This document shows positions 36,137 through 48,207 of a stretch of DNA of 64,000 bases, one piece after another. Under the pieces are notes generated by a model. The model was not told the DNA's origin and did not search any database. It was given only the letters and a program-made list of their open reading frames with translations. The DNA comes from Dermatophagoides farinae. Lineage: Eukaryota > Arthropoda > Arachnida > Sarcoptiformes > Pyroglyphidae. Positions within the stretch are counted from its first letter, which is position 1. The number at the start of each line of letters is the position of its first letter. The DNA is taken from the NCBI RefSeq assembly GCF_024713945.1, contig NC_134678.1:3658001-3722000 (forward strand), given 5' to 3'. The position numbers and the translations under genes were made by a program.

Positions 36137-37132
36137 CATATAAAGTACGAACATTTTTTGTTTTGTTTCTATAGCGTAAAAAAAACCCAACAATATCTAT
36201 GAATCAGTAGTTGATTGTCATTAAAATGATGATGACGATATATAATTATTTATTAACCTAACAACAAAGCAACTAAATGAATGTATTTTGTAGAATTACG
36301 AAAATAAAATGAAATTACAAAGCAGGTGTGTGTGTGTGTGTAAGCATCGATTCAAACGAACGACCAAAATCAATCGATCAAGATCGGTCCCAAACACCAA
36401 ATTGGTCCTTTGTCCAAGTTTTTTTTTCTGTTGTTATTATTATTATTTAATTTAACCTGTTTCTCTTTCATCTGGTTTTTTTTGCTTTGTTTCGTTGATG
36501 GTAAAATCCGTTTTATCGGATAACAAAAAAAAAAAAAAAAAAAAATTTTCCACCAACAACAAGTGTAGATATTTTATACACATACACTTTTCAGGAATCC
36601 CAGAACAAAATACACTTAACACATAAAGTAGCTATCTCTATCAGACAAATCAAAGTCTCCATCATCAACATCAACATCAACATCATCATCAACAACAACA
36701 ACAAAAGCAACAACAAGAAAAAAACCACTGGTTGATGCATCCATTTTCGAATGTTCATCATCATCATCATCATCATCATTCGAAATGAATGAATTGAATG
36801 ACACAAATACTGCATTTTTTTCATCGTCATCATCAACCATTTGCCAGACAAAAAAAAGGCGTTTAAATCAATGATAATGTTGTTGATAATAATAATAATA
36901 AATGATGATTATAATCATTTTAAATGCAAAAAAAAAATTCATATACATCCAAAAGAAAAAAGTTCCAGTTCAAACAGAAAAAAATTTAGAATATATTCAA
37001 CAAATTATCAAAAAAAAAAATTAAACGAACGAATGAATGAATGAATGAATTGATCATCAAAATACCACTACCATCATAATCATAGTAACCAACATATATA
37101 AATTTTGCTGTGTATGTCTGTATCGTTAAATC

Positions 37133-37143
37133 GGGTTTTTCCC
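37133..37143. promoter_or_regulatory. kB-like site, cactus upstream region
   Basis: GGGTTTTTCCC fits the Dorsal/Dif/Rel consensus GGG(W)4-5CCM perfectly and its half-sites are palindromic. It lies about 1.03 kb upstream of the IkB/cactus ATG. IkB genes in flies and mammals are direct NF-kB targets, so this is a good candidate autoregulatory site, but function is inferred. Confidence 0.5.
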
Positions 37144-37733
37144 AATATACACACATACACATATACACGCACTTTTAAAATATTGTTAAAAGAGAATGAA
37201 AAATGCGAATTGAAAAATCATGCACACGCTCTTTCTTGTTCTTAAACATCTATATGAGTATTTGCTACTACTTCATTGTAAAAAAAACGACAACGAAACA
37301 AAATAATAATGTGAGAGAGAGTGAGAGAGAGAGAATGTATCCAGAACATGACTATATCTTGAATTTTTATATTTTTGGCTGACGTATGATGAAAATTGAG
37401 TCCAATGGAAATGAAGCAAAAAGACCAATTTTGGTTGAGAGAGAGATAGACTATGTAATAATCTAAATAATAAGAATTTTCCGTTCTGGGCAGAAGCATT
37501 GAATTGATGGGATGATGATGGATGATAATATTATTGGATTCAATCTTCAATTTTTAATACAAATGTTTCGTGTATTTTTCATGTTGTTTTTTGGTTGATT
37601 GCTATTCGGATCAATTTTTTTTCATAATCACCATCATCATTATATTTTAATTATTATTAAACATCTTGATTCCCTACTATAATCATCCATCACAAATTAT
37701 TGAAATTGAATGATTTTCCTTTTTTGGTATTTC

Positions 37734-37744
37734 GGGTTTTTTCC
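37734..37744. promoter_or_regulatory. Second, weaker kB-like site
   Basis: GGGTTTTTTCC, with six central W bases and only two of the final cytosines, about 425 bp upstream of the cactus ATG. Supportive only beside the better site at 37133. Confidence 0.35.
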
Positions 37745-37794
37745 TTTTCTTTCTCTCTTTCTATCTCTCGTGAATATCCTCTTAGTTTATGTTT

Positions 37795-37830
37795 GTGTGT
37801 GTGTGTGTGTGTGTGTGTGAGTGTGTGTGT
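37795..37830. repeat. (GT)n microsatellite, interrupted once
   Basis: A GT run broken by a single GA around 37819-37820, located ~340 bp before the cactus start. Confidence 0.9.
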
Positions 37831-38168
37831 ATACATTTGTGTATCCAATCGAACTCAATTCAGTTTACCTCAAGTTTTTGACTTGATGAATTGAAATTTA
37901 TCTCAACGATTGTCATGGTCTTTGATTTGGTTTTGTGTCCAACATTTTGACTATTTCATTCGTGTTTGTGTGAATAAATAAATGTCTTCATGATCGTTGA
38001 TGATCATCGTCTTGTGGCCTACGCCCAATAATTTAAAATTCTCATCCTGTCAAATTTGTGATCAATTTTCGATTTTTTATTTGTTTAATTGTTCATAAAA
38101 TTTCGTCTGCAATAAATTACGATTTCTGATTGTGATCCATCTTATTATTAAACTTACATTTGACAAAA

Positions 38169-39769
38169 ATGTCTCACGAAAAAAAATCATCTCATCAACA
38201 TCATCATCGTGAATGCGAATACAAAATGGATTCAGATATCGATATTGATTCAAAAGAAAAAACATTTGAAGGATTATTCGATTCTGGTTATAATTCCAAC
38301 ATACAAAGTAAAACATTTTTAGATTTGGATAATGAAGAATTTGATAATTCATCTTTATCAAATCAACAACAACATTTGGATCGTTCACAGCAATCAAATT
38401 CAAATCGACGACTACTATTAACACAGCAACAAACTAATGATGCCAATGATAAAAATAAATTTGATACCGTACAACAATGGAGTGATTCAGGAGTATGTAT
38501 AACCGATTCTGGCCTCAGTATACAAGAAGATTTTGAAAATTACGATCCCATTGATTCAAATGAAAATGATCAAGAATCTAAACAGCAAAAAATTGATACA
38601 CAACAATCACATTTATTGGCAAATGATTCAAATGATAATAAAAATGCACTTGAATTGTGGCTCAAACATAATAGTGATGCTGAAACGTAAGTCATTTTTT
38701 TTGTTTGTTTGAATGAAATCAAATCCCTAAATGAACTTGATCTTGAATATCTTTCCATTTATTTTTTTGTTTGGATCGATTGCAAATAAACAGATTACTT
38801 CATCTAGCAATTATCGAAGGACTCGAAGATATTGCCTGTTCAATCATAAAAAATCTTTCCACATCAAATGAGATGCTCAATTCTTTCAATTATCTTTATC
38901 AGGTATTTTATTTTGTTTTTTTGTGATTAAAATCTTTTTTTTTTTGAATGTATAATAACAATAATTAATAATAATATTTATTACAACATTCAGAATCCAT
39001 TACATTTGGCCATTTTGAAACGACAAATCAACGTCATTCCTCTTTTGATTATAAAAGGTGTTTCGCTTACATTTCAGGACAATCTGGGCAATACTCCATT
39101 ACATATTGCTTGTAAATACTCATTGGTAGATATTGTGGAAATCATACTTGCAACTGCCTCGAATAAAAGTGTATCTAAGTGTTTTGAAATTCGTAACTAT
39201 GACGGTAAGCAGGCGGTTATTTTTTTCATAATTTTTTTTTTAAATCTCATCTAATTATTTTTTTCAGGTGACACTTGCCTACATTTAGCTGCCTATAATA
39301 ATGATTTGAAACTATTAGAATTATTTATTCGATCCGGTGCACATATTGATATTCAGGTATGTTTTATTATTTTTTTTTATTGAATTCTTATATCATCATC
39401 ATTTTAATATGTGAACAAAAAATAATCTTTCCTGATAAACAGGAAGGAAAAAGTGGAAAAACCATTTTACATTGGGCTATAGAAAATTTACGTGTACAAT
39501 TGGTCGGTTTTCTTCTGAAGAACCAAGCAAACATACAAGCTGAAACTTTTGCCGGGAAAACCCCATTGCATTTTCTTTTAAAATCATCGATCATCAAACA
39601 AAATAATCAACACGATTTAACTTCATCAACATCATTAACACAATCAAACAAGTCCAAAATTTATAAAATCATTCGTATGTCAATTGAATATTGTAATGAA
39701 AAAAAATTATCTTTAGATGCGATAAGCCATGTGTCCGATGATACGGATACATCGGAAAATGAAAGCTAA
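38169..39769 (+). CDS. cact: Cactus / IkB inhibitor of NF-kB
   Basis: Cytoplasmic ankyrin protein that holds Rel/NF-kB factors until signal-induced phosphorylation and degradation (Toll/IMD-type signalling). Five exons: 38169-38686, 38794-38902, 38994-39204, 39268-39356, 39443-39769; 417 residues. Seen: a disordered, Gln/Asn-rich N-terminus with phosphodegron-like DSGYNS near residue 39 and DSGVCITDSGLS near residue 110 (family DSGxxS bound by beta-TrCP/Slimb). Then ankyrin repeats from about residue 173: LLHLAIIEGLED, NPLHLAILKRQ, NTPLHIACKY, TCLHLAAYNND, KTILHWAIENL, KTPLHFLL. An acidic Ser-rich C-terminal tail (DDTDTSENES) resembles a PEST region. The start ATG is the first in frame. Confidence 0.93.
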
Positions 39770-40414
39770 TCGGATTGTATTTTTATATTCGATCAAGATA
39801 ATATGATAATAATCAATCGATTGATTATTTTTTTTTATAATTTGTGGTTTGTACATAAGACAATCACTTGTTTTTTTCTTCCTTTCAATATTCATCGTCG
39901 TTTGTAAATAAAGATTTAAATAAAAATTATTTATATATGCATTATTCCATATAACAACGTATCTTTTATGAATATGAATCGATTCTAAAGTCAATCGTTA
40001 ATCGATTTGAGAGCTCGAAATTTGGATCATAATTTTTTTATTCTTTATTTTAAATGGAAATTATTCACAACACTGCATGCAATAAATATAATAATAATAT
40101 CGATATTCAGAGTAATTGAGATCATGGAATAAAGAATAAAAATTTTTTTTTGTCATATTTTAAATCAATTGAAGGATATTCGTGAACAAAACTGCATTGT
40201 CGAAAATTGAAGAAAAAATTGAAAAAAACTATTTCGACTTTTATAGTGCATGAAATTCACAAACGGCTATTGCTCGCATCCAATTCAGTCTCGACAAAAC
40301 ATTGCATAATTGTTTTTTTATCCCAGACCAAAGACGCTCCTCAAACGAAAATATTACTGACTTATCATAATTTTAGATGGATCATTAATCTAAAAAATAG
40401 TTGAAGAATTCATC
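39770..40414. other. Intergenic region, cactus to mind bomb
   Basis: 645 bp of AT-rich sequence with no gene visible. The last ~200 bases presumably serve as the mind bomb promoter and leader. No strong motif noted. Confidence 0.5.
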
Positions 40415-43400
40415 ATGAATGATGTGGTAGATGTCATTGCAACAAATCATTATGGAAATCATGATGATAATTATCACAATCATCATCTCCATCAACAACA
40501 ACAGCCAGATATTTCATCGAATAGTCTGCAATCAACAATTTCAAATCACCAGTCACCAACAGCCACAACAACTTCAATATCCAGTAATGGTAGTAACAGG
40601 ATTAATACGAATATTCTAATACCTGAAAATTGTTATGTGGGAGCTCGAGTGATGAGAAATTCCAATGATTGGAAATGGGGAAAACAGGTAAACCATAATT
40701 TTGCAAATGTTTTTATTTTCAATAAGAAAAACATTTTCATTGATAATTCAAAATTTCTTTTTCTAAAGGATGGAGGTGAAGGTCATCTTGGTACTGTTCG
40801 TAATTTCGAATCACCCGAAGAAGTAGTCGTTGTTTGGGATAATGGAACGGCTGCTAATTATCGTTGTATGGGTGCCTATGATCTCCGAATCGTGGATAGT
40901 GCTTCAACGAGTGTTAAACACGAAGGAGCTATGTGTGATTTTTGTCGACAATCGCCAATTTTCGGCATCCGATGGAAATGCGGGGACTGTAACAATTATG
41001 ATCTCTGTTCCATCTGCTATCATGGTGATAAACATAATCTAAAGCATCGTTTCTTCAGAATTTTAAGCCCAGGTTCCAATCGTTTTGCTGTTGAACCCAG
41101 AAGGAAAGGAAAAAAGATAACAGTAAGAGGAATATTTCCTAATGCTCGTGTAATCCGTGGTGTCGATTGGCAATGGGAAGAACAAGATGGTGGCAATGGA
41201 AAACGAGGAAAAGTGACAGAAATTCAGGATTGGAGTGCTGCCAGTCCTCGAAGTGCAGCATACGTCATCTGGGATAATGGCTCTAAAAATTTGTATCGTG
41301 TTGGATTCGAAGGAATGGCAGATTTAAAAGTTATAAACGATGCAAAAGGTTACACTGTTTATCGTGATCATCTGCCATTATTGGGTGAACAGAGTGCTAA
41401 TAGATCTGGCTGTCATGATTTTCAAGTTGGTAACCTAGTCAACATTGATCTTGATCTGGAAGTTGTTAAATATCTGCAACATGGTCACGGTGGTTGGACT
41501 GATGGAATGTTTGAATGTCTAGGCACCACAGGTACTGTCATAGAAATTGATGAAGATTTTGATATTGTCGTCCGTTATCCCAGCAACAACAAATGGACCT
41601 TCAATCCTGGTTGTTTGACTAAAGTGGGACATACTTCCAACGATAATAATGATTCGAATAGTACAAGCAATGACTCGAATGATATCAATTTGAATTTGTC
41701 ACCAACGGTTAGTTATGCAACAAGTAGTTTAACATCTACTACATTGAATATGCAAAATCCTTTACATCTATTCCGTGTTGGCGATCTGGTGAAAATCTGT
41801 AGTGATATTGAAAAGGTAAAACTTTTACAACGTGGACATGGTGAATTTACACCATTAATGATTCCAACGCTTGGAACTATTGGTCGTGTTGTACAAGTTT
41901 ACTCTGACAATGATCTAAAAATTGAAGTTGATGGTTTTTCATGGACCTACAATCCGGCTGTTGTCACCAAAGTTTCTTATGACACGGCTACTATAGAAGA
42001 TATGGACAGCTTAATAAAAAGGTTGTTCGAAACAACACAAATCTCTACTGATCCAAATCAAGAATTGGTTAAATTGGCTGCCAATGGTGAAGCGGTTAAA
42101 TGTGATGAACTACTTAAAAGAGATGATGTCGATGTGAATGGAGTGTTTTCGTCTCATACGGCTCTACAAGCGGCCAGTCAAAATGGTCATGTCGAAATAA
42201 TCAAAGTCTTACTAAAACATAATGCAAACGTCGAGATTGAAGACAAAGATGGTGACCGCGCTGTTCATCATGCTGCGTTTGGTGATGAACCAATGGTTAT
42301 AAGTGTGTTGGCACAAGCACATGCAGATATGAATGCACGAAACAAACGCCGTCAGACTCCTTTACATATAGCTGTTAATAAAGGTCACATTCAGGTGGTT
42401 CGTAAACTTTTAGATCTCGGATGTCATTCCAGCCTACAGGTAATAATTGAAAATAGTGATGCGAAAAAAAGATACTGAATTTTTATTATAATCAATGATA
42501 AAGGATTGTGAAGGTGATACTCCAATGCATGATGCTATAAGCAAAAAACGTGATGATATACTCAAATTATTGCTGGAATTCAACGCCGATATAACATTGA
42601 CGAACAATAATGGTTTCAATGCTTTACATCATGCTGCATTGAGAGGCAATTCGAGGTGAGAAAATTTTTCTGGTATATTTTATGGCCTATATATTTGATT
42701 TGAACTTGATTAGCGCCACTCGAATTTTATTGGAAAAATTACCTCGTAAATGGATAGTGGATGAGAAAAAAGATGATGGTTACACTGCATTACATTTGGC
42801 TGCATTAAACAATCATACACAAGTGGCTGAACTTTTGATCAAAGTAGGAAAAGCCAATATGGATTTGCAGAATATCAATCTTCAAACGCCATTGCATTTA
42901 GCCGTTGAAAGACAACATACTGATATTGTTAAGGTAAATATTATATAGTTTTAATTATCCTATTGAATGTTCACTCATTTTTCGTTAACATCAAGTTGTT
43001 GGTTAAAAATGGATGTAATTTGAATATACCGGACAAAGATGGTGATACACCTTTACATGAAGCATTGAGACATCACACACTTTCTCAATTACGACAATTA
43101 CAAGATGTTCAGGATGTCGGAAAAGTTAGTATTGAGAAACATTTTTTAAAAATTTTTACTATTTCATTCATCATTTATTTGAACAGCTTTTGATAGGTTT
43201 AGGAACATCTGGAACAGAGAAAAAAAACAGTTCGACTATTGCTTCGATATTGGTGTCGAATGGTGGAGATCTTCATGCTAAAAATAAAAAAGATCAAACA
43301 CCTTTAGATCTTTGTCCAGATCCACATCTGAATGAAGCACTGAAAAAATGTCGAAAAGAATTGAGGTAAGATGAGTTTTTCTAAAAAAAAATAAATAAAT

Positions 43401-44558
43401 AAAAATATCAAAAATTTAGCCAAGATCAAGAAAATGAACAGCCTACGAATTCGATAATCTTGAACAATTCAATTGTACAAGATCCAGAATCATTGATTGA
43501 ATGTACAGTATGTTCAGACAATAAACGTGATACTCTTTTTGGACCTTGCGGTAAATCGATTAATTCATTGTCAAACATGATAATAATAAAATTATTTTTC
43601 TTCGAATAGGCCACATAATTGCTTGTTCGATTTGTGCGACAAGAATGAAAAAATGTTTGATATGTAAAGAAATGATACAAACTCGAACAAAGGTAACAAT
43701 CAAATAATTCATTGATAATTATTACTTTAATTTATTTTGTTTCCGTATACAGATTGAAGAATGTATGGTATGTTCCGAACAAAAAGCCTCTATATTGTTT
43801 AAGGTATGTCATGTTTTGATTTTTTTTAGATTTAAAAATGAGTATTTTATATATTTATTTGAAGCCATGTGGTCACATGTGTGCCTGTGATAATTGTGCA
43901 TCAATCATGAAAAAGTGTATCCAATGCCGGCAAACAATAGAAGAAAGTAAGGATACTTGTCAAATTCAAATGATTTAAGTGTTGATTTTTAATCATAATT
44001 CATTTTCATTCAGCTCAAACGTTCATTTATTGTTGTGGTATTACGCCATCAGCAACAGGTTGGTTTTTTATAATTACTAAAAAATGATTTAATTAAAAAT
44101 TTTAATCATTTTTTCATTTAGGCAACAATCGGAACAATAATAATTTATTAAAGTCTGACAACAAAATCAAGACTAACAACATTTCTTGTTCAACATTGTC
44201 TACAAATAACAATAATAAAAGTCTGGATGTACAAAAACTTCAGGAACAATTACAAGATATCAAAGAACAGGTAATCATTGAAATATTTTAAACTTATAAA
44301 TATTATTAATGGCATATTTATGTTTCGTTCACATTATTAGACTGCTTGTCCAGTGTGTTTAGATCGTTTTAAAAGTGAGTAAATCAATAATGATCAATGA
44401 AAATTTTAATAAGAAATACTGATTGAATTTCGTCCTTTATTGATGATAAGATATGGTTTTCTTATGCGGTCACGGAGCTTGTCAAATGTGTGGTGATCGT
44501 ATGACATTTTGTCCAATTTGTCGACATACGATTGAAAATAGAATTTTACTTTACTGAA
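40415..44558 (+). CDS. MIB1: E3 ubiquitin ligase mind bomb 1
   Basis: RING E3 that ubiquitinates Delta/Jagged ligands to drive their endocytosis and so Notch signalling. Fourteen exons: 40415-40687, 40769-42439, 42504-42655, 42714-42933, 42996-43124, 43187-43365, 43420-43550, 43610-43692, 43753-43803, 43865-43946, 44014-44058, 44122-44270, 44341-44374, 44452-44558; 1101 residues (human 1006). Seen: a Gln/His-rich N-terminus; MIB/HERC2 domain 1; ZZ finger (CDFCRQSP...CGDC...CSIC) near residue 146; MIB/HERC2 domain 2; two mind-bomb repeats; ankyrin repeats from about residue 530; three C-terminal RINGs ([24 protein letters not shown]) ending NRILLY. Intron 1 is 81 bp with no stop and is in frame, but it would interrupt MIB/HERC2 domain 1, so it is spliced. 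Confidence 0.96.
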
Positions 44559-44616
44559 ATTAGATTTCAATTCTTTAATATATATTATATAAATAAAATT
44601 TTCACTTACTAATTGA

Positions 44617-45436
44617 TTAATCATCATCATCTTCAATGATAATTCGTCGTCGTTTTTTCGTTGGATTAATCGGTGTACTGGAAATTAGTTTGTTATTGAA
44701 AGAACGTTTCAAATTTTTTGAAACAGTTACAGGATCCTCATCACTAATGTATATTATTTCATCATTACAAAAACTATCCATTTGATATTCATCCTCTTCG
44801 TCATGTTCTTGAGGTAAAACAGAGCAATATCGTTGAGAGTTGACTTCAACATTACGATCATAATCGAAATTAAGCTTGTATTTATTTTGTGGTCCGACTA
44901 GATGTTTGATACTTTTAAGATAAATTGAATCATCATCATGATTCCGATTTTCATGAACATCGTCATCGATAAATTCCCGGTCTTCAGAATTTTCTAATTG
45001 TGTTTGTAGCTGAGTATCAAATGCATTGTCATTCACATCAGCCTCGTCCAAAATGAATGAACTTAGAAAAATATAAACTTGAAAAAAATATATTGTCAAT
45101 TTTAGAAAATTACCTTTTCTTGTTGAGGTCTCGAGAACGTCTAGATAACGAAGTATTAAAAGTTGTTGATTTAATAGAAGTTTCGATAGCAATCAAGTCA
45201 GGCCCAATTGTTAATTGATTATTGGAATTTTCACTTATGTTCATTGCAAACGACGAATCTTTTATGGACTCTGATTTGTAGCTTTTGCCAGCTCGATATC
45301 GAAGATCACGAACTCTTCCTTGTATTGGCTGTAAAATTTTATTAACATTAATTGATGAAATTAAAAAAATAACTTAACTTACTCTCCGAAAATAAGAAAG
45401 ATTAAGCCGAAGAATCCCAACATTATTAGATGCCAT
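44617..45436 (-). CDS. Small FANCM-linker-like protein with SUMO-interaction-like motifs
   Basis: Three exons, 45436-45383, 45328-45114 and 45061-44617, give 237 residues (MASNNVGILRL...). No helicase or nuclease domain is present here. Residues ~92-165 read FILDEADVND...REFIDDDV...IYLKSIKH...NKYKLNF, which resembles the conserved stretch in the C-terminal half of FANCM (FLDEEAELS...IYMKSLRS...NKYKM; from memory). Nearby are IIYISDEDP and, at the extreme C-terminus, RRIIIEDDDD: hydrophobic cores followed by acids, the pattern of SUMO-interacting motifs. A basic KKRRR precedes the latter and could be a nuclear signal. The third-exon acceptor was chosen at 45062-45063 because it alone keeps the frame. 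Function unknown; the FANCM link is a hypothesis. Confidence 0.65.
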
Positions 45437-45626
45437 TTTTGCATGCATCTGCATGAATATGTTTTCACAAGTTAGAATTTTGTAACGAACTTTCATGAAA
45501 GTTTGAAACAACTATCGATATTATTCGATATAATCGATATGTTCTTCATACGCTAAAATTTTTTTTGAATTTCACTTTAGTTTTAAATTCGAGATTTATT
45601 TATTTAATGCAAATATTATATATAAA

Positions 45627-46467
45627 TCAACTTTTGACAGGAAATGTAGAATTAGACAAAGGAATAATTTTTTCTTCTTTGATTTCGGGTGGAAGCACAT
45701 AATTTTGATCGCCTTTTTGTTCCTTAACTTTACCACGCAAAACTTCGGCCTTGAATTCTTCGTGGTTTAATTCATGGTGTTTCAGGTTATCTTCCATGTT
45801 AATAACTTGTCCAGCAATATATTGGTCTTCCAATATATGCATGACCATTGTACTGAACTGTTTCTCATCTTGTTTCGAATCGACCATCAAGGTATTACAA
45901 CGTATTCGGGCAGCTGTCAGCAGATCAGCTAGACGATATACATCATCATCTATAGTTTCCAATGATATTCCATATTTTTGAACAAAATCGTCTTGTTTTT
46001 TGAAATATTCAGCATCATATTTGGAATTGATATAGACTAGATTTATGATACAGCCACGACAGCCGAATTGGTTGATCTCATTATTTTGTAACTTTTCCAA
46101 AATGTTTTTCGAAATCAAATAACTTAAAAAATAATTGTAAGCTTTTGAAAATAAATTAGGATTCTTTTCGATTTAATTTTCATCTGATCACAAACTTACA
46201 ACTTCGATGGCCAGCACAATTAATCAATGCATCAATAGGACCAATATTTTTCAGATAATCTCTTAAAAAAGTTTGATCAGCTAGATCACCTTGTATGAAA
46301 TGATGATCTTTTCCATAAAGTTGTGAACTACGGATACGTTTATCGACAGCATAAACTGTGGCTCCATTTTCCGCCAAATCCTTGACCAACTTATTACCCA
46401 ATCTAGAACTGCTCCCGGTAACAAGTGTTTTAAGTTTTCCGATTAAAATTTTACCCGCTTTCTGCAT
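45627..46467 (-). CDS. Degenerate short-chain dehydrogenase/reductase (SDR) protein
   Basis: Two exons, 46467-46200 and 46141-45627; 260 residues, a normal SDR length. Seen: an N-terminal Rossmann start LVTGSSSRLGNKLV (the classical TGxxxGxG, with Arg where the middle Gly should be), an acidic residue after beta 2 (AVDKR), DL near DLADQ, and INCAG in place of NNAG. In the catalytic region GCIINLVYINSKYD lines up with the beta 5 strand, but I cannot find the YxxxK catalytic pair at the usual distance. It therefore looks like a pseudoenzyme or a very divergent reductase. The exon 2 acceptor at 46142-46143 was chosen by phase. It lies 190 bp upstream of the FANCM-like gene, same strand. Confidence 0.75.
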
Positions 46468-46684
46468 CTTTCTGGATCGATCAAATTGATTATTTCAAGC
46501 GAAAAAAAATCAACATGCAACACACGCATGTCATCATGATATGATTGATGCATCAACAAAACATCGATAGTAATCGATACTCAAGAAAATTTAATAAAAT
46601 AAAATTCATCTGAATAGTTTATATTTTGAATTTTTAGTTTACATTTTTTATAATAAAGAAATTATTATATTTAATAATTATAAT

Positions 46685-47101
46685 TTAATTTTTAGTTTGA
46701 TCAAACTTTTGATTGTCATTTTGTGAATTATATGAAATGAATGCAACACCAGCAGCGAATGATACAAAATATGAAGCTAAAGTAGTTAAACAAAATGGTC
46801 GAACAATTTTATCGACTAATATATTACGATTGTAAAATATTCCATAGCTGGATTGATAAATGCGTCTAATGGGATAGACTAAAAAGAACAGTAGCATACC
46901 AGCACTGCCACCAGTCACGGTGAAGAATATCAATTGAAATGGTTTCGATTCATTTTTGAGATTTTTTGGAAATGAAGCCTTCGTTTGTTCTAGTTGACAT
47001 TCAGAATTACGTCTCTCATCTTTAACATTATCATTTCGATGAAAATATTTTAGATATAGCCCATACATCGTAATCAGTGCGTTGATGACAATTTTAATCA
47101 A
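46685..47101 (-). CDS. Orphan two-pass membrane protein
   Basis: 138 residues, single exon, not recognised. A hydrophobic N-terminal stretch (MIKIVINALITMYGLYL) is followed by a polar, charged segment, then two likely membrane helices: FFTVTGGSAGMLLFFLVYPI (about residues 60-79) and FCLTTLASYFVSFAAGVAFI (about 102-121), separated by a basic loop with RRIYQSS. The Gly-rich first helix and size are compatible with a small mitochondrial inner-membrane or ER protein. Because coding potential rests on one open frame in AT-rich DNA, it is less certain than its neighbours. Confidence 0.5.
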   Translation of the reverse strand: MIKIVINALITMYGLYLKYFHRNDNVKDERRNSECQLEQTKASFPKNLKNESKPFQLIFFTVTGGSAGMLLFFLVYPIRRIYQSSYGIFYNRNILVDKIVRPFCLTTLASYFVSFAAGVAFISYNSQNDNQKFDQTKN

Positions 47102-47386
47102 TGATGATTTTAAATTTTTAATAAAAAAAACCTTTTTGATTCATTTGATGATAAAGTTTCATATATAGTTAGAGCCACGTCCCACTCAAAAATGTCGATA
47201 TAATTATATTATTTGAAATAATTTAATCTTTAAAATAATGATGACAAATAATATATGAAATGATTAATATTAATTATTGAAAGAAAAACAATGAAAATTC
47301 AGAGAATCACATTTCACTGTTCGTTTAAGCTAGCAGAAAAAGAATTCAACAAAATAAGTATAAGTCAATAAAAAAAATCAATTTTT

Positions 47387-48207
47387 TTACCTAGAATATC
47401 CTTCACTACGATGATGATGATGTCTACGACGTTCGCTTGACATTCCAGCTATCAAATTAAGTCTTTCGTGATATAAGAAAACTTTTCGCATTGATAACAT
47501 CAATTGTAAGCAAGCACAAACCAAGAGAGCCCAAATACCGAACTGGATTTTGAAAAATATTTTCAGAATTTTCATTATAAATTTAGAAAGACTAACCTGT
47601 ACGATACCCAGTTGATAAGAAAAATTTTTAGCCACAATCGTACTGTTTATTCCGATTTCCATCACAGAAGCTGCTATACTACAACTAAATTCAAAGCTCA
47701 TATAAATATAGAAATAATCGTAAAAAATAAAACTTACGAACTAAATCTTTGAGTGACACAATCACACCAGATGTAAAATCCGAGGGTTGTAATTATTCCA
47801 TCGATTAAGACAAGCAATACCAAAATACAATCGAAAAAGAAGCATAAAAATGCATGAAAAAATGTGCTAGAATATTTCGGATTCGTTAAAAAACTTTCAA
47901 AAAAAATATATAGATTATAATACCATTCTGCATTTGTATATAACAAACGAAGTTTCATGAAAATCTGAACAAAAGAACAAATAAAAGTAAACGATCCAAT
48001 AAGAATCGAAATTATGCATGGAGATTTATTTGCCCATTCCGGTTCGAAATGACCATCATCTTCAATGTAATGGCCACAAGAGAACAAAGCACAATGACCA
48101 TGAAAATCATTCAAATGTGTACCAAGTGGAATGATCACATAGAGCGAAACTAGAAGACAGATAAGATGAGTGGCACATTGAATTATCAAAAATATCTTGT
48201 CATTCAT
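47387..48207 (-). CDS. TMEM179: TMEM179-family membrane protein
   Basis: Four-pass membrane protein of unknown function related to TMEM179/TMEM179B. Three exons, 48207-47738, 47684-47597 and 47542-47387; 237 residues. Seen: QCATHLICLLVSLYVIIPLG as first membrane helix, then DFHGHCALFS (family DFRGRCLLF), further helices, FYIWCDCVTQ (family FTMWCDTIT), and after splicing YQLGIVQFGIWALLVCACLQL, matching YDQFAIAQFGLWASWL. The C-terminus is short and His/Arg-rich (RRRHHHHRSEGYSR). Divergent from UTP11 with a 258 bp gap. Confidence 0.85.

Larger units (their letters stand above)
33952..38168. other. 4.2 kb gene-free, simple-sequence-rich region between MCM5 and cactus
   Basis: No coding exon that I can support. 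It holds many short tracts: A23 at 36042-36064, (ATG)8 at 36113-36136, GATGAT and CATCAT runs, (GAATGAAT)n near 34536 and 37030, GA runs near 35295 and 37315, and (GT)n at 37795-37830. The left end is the MCM5 promoter with its E2F site; the right end holds kB-like sites and presumably the cactus promoter and any leader exon. Confidence 0.5.

Noticed and set aside
36591-36851. Open frames rich in Met, Asp and Val on the minus strand
   Set aside because: They are translations of CAT/CAA trinucleotide repeats.
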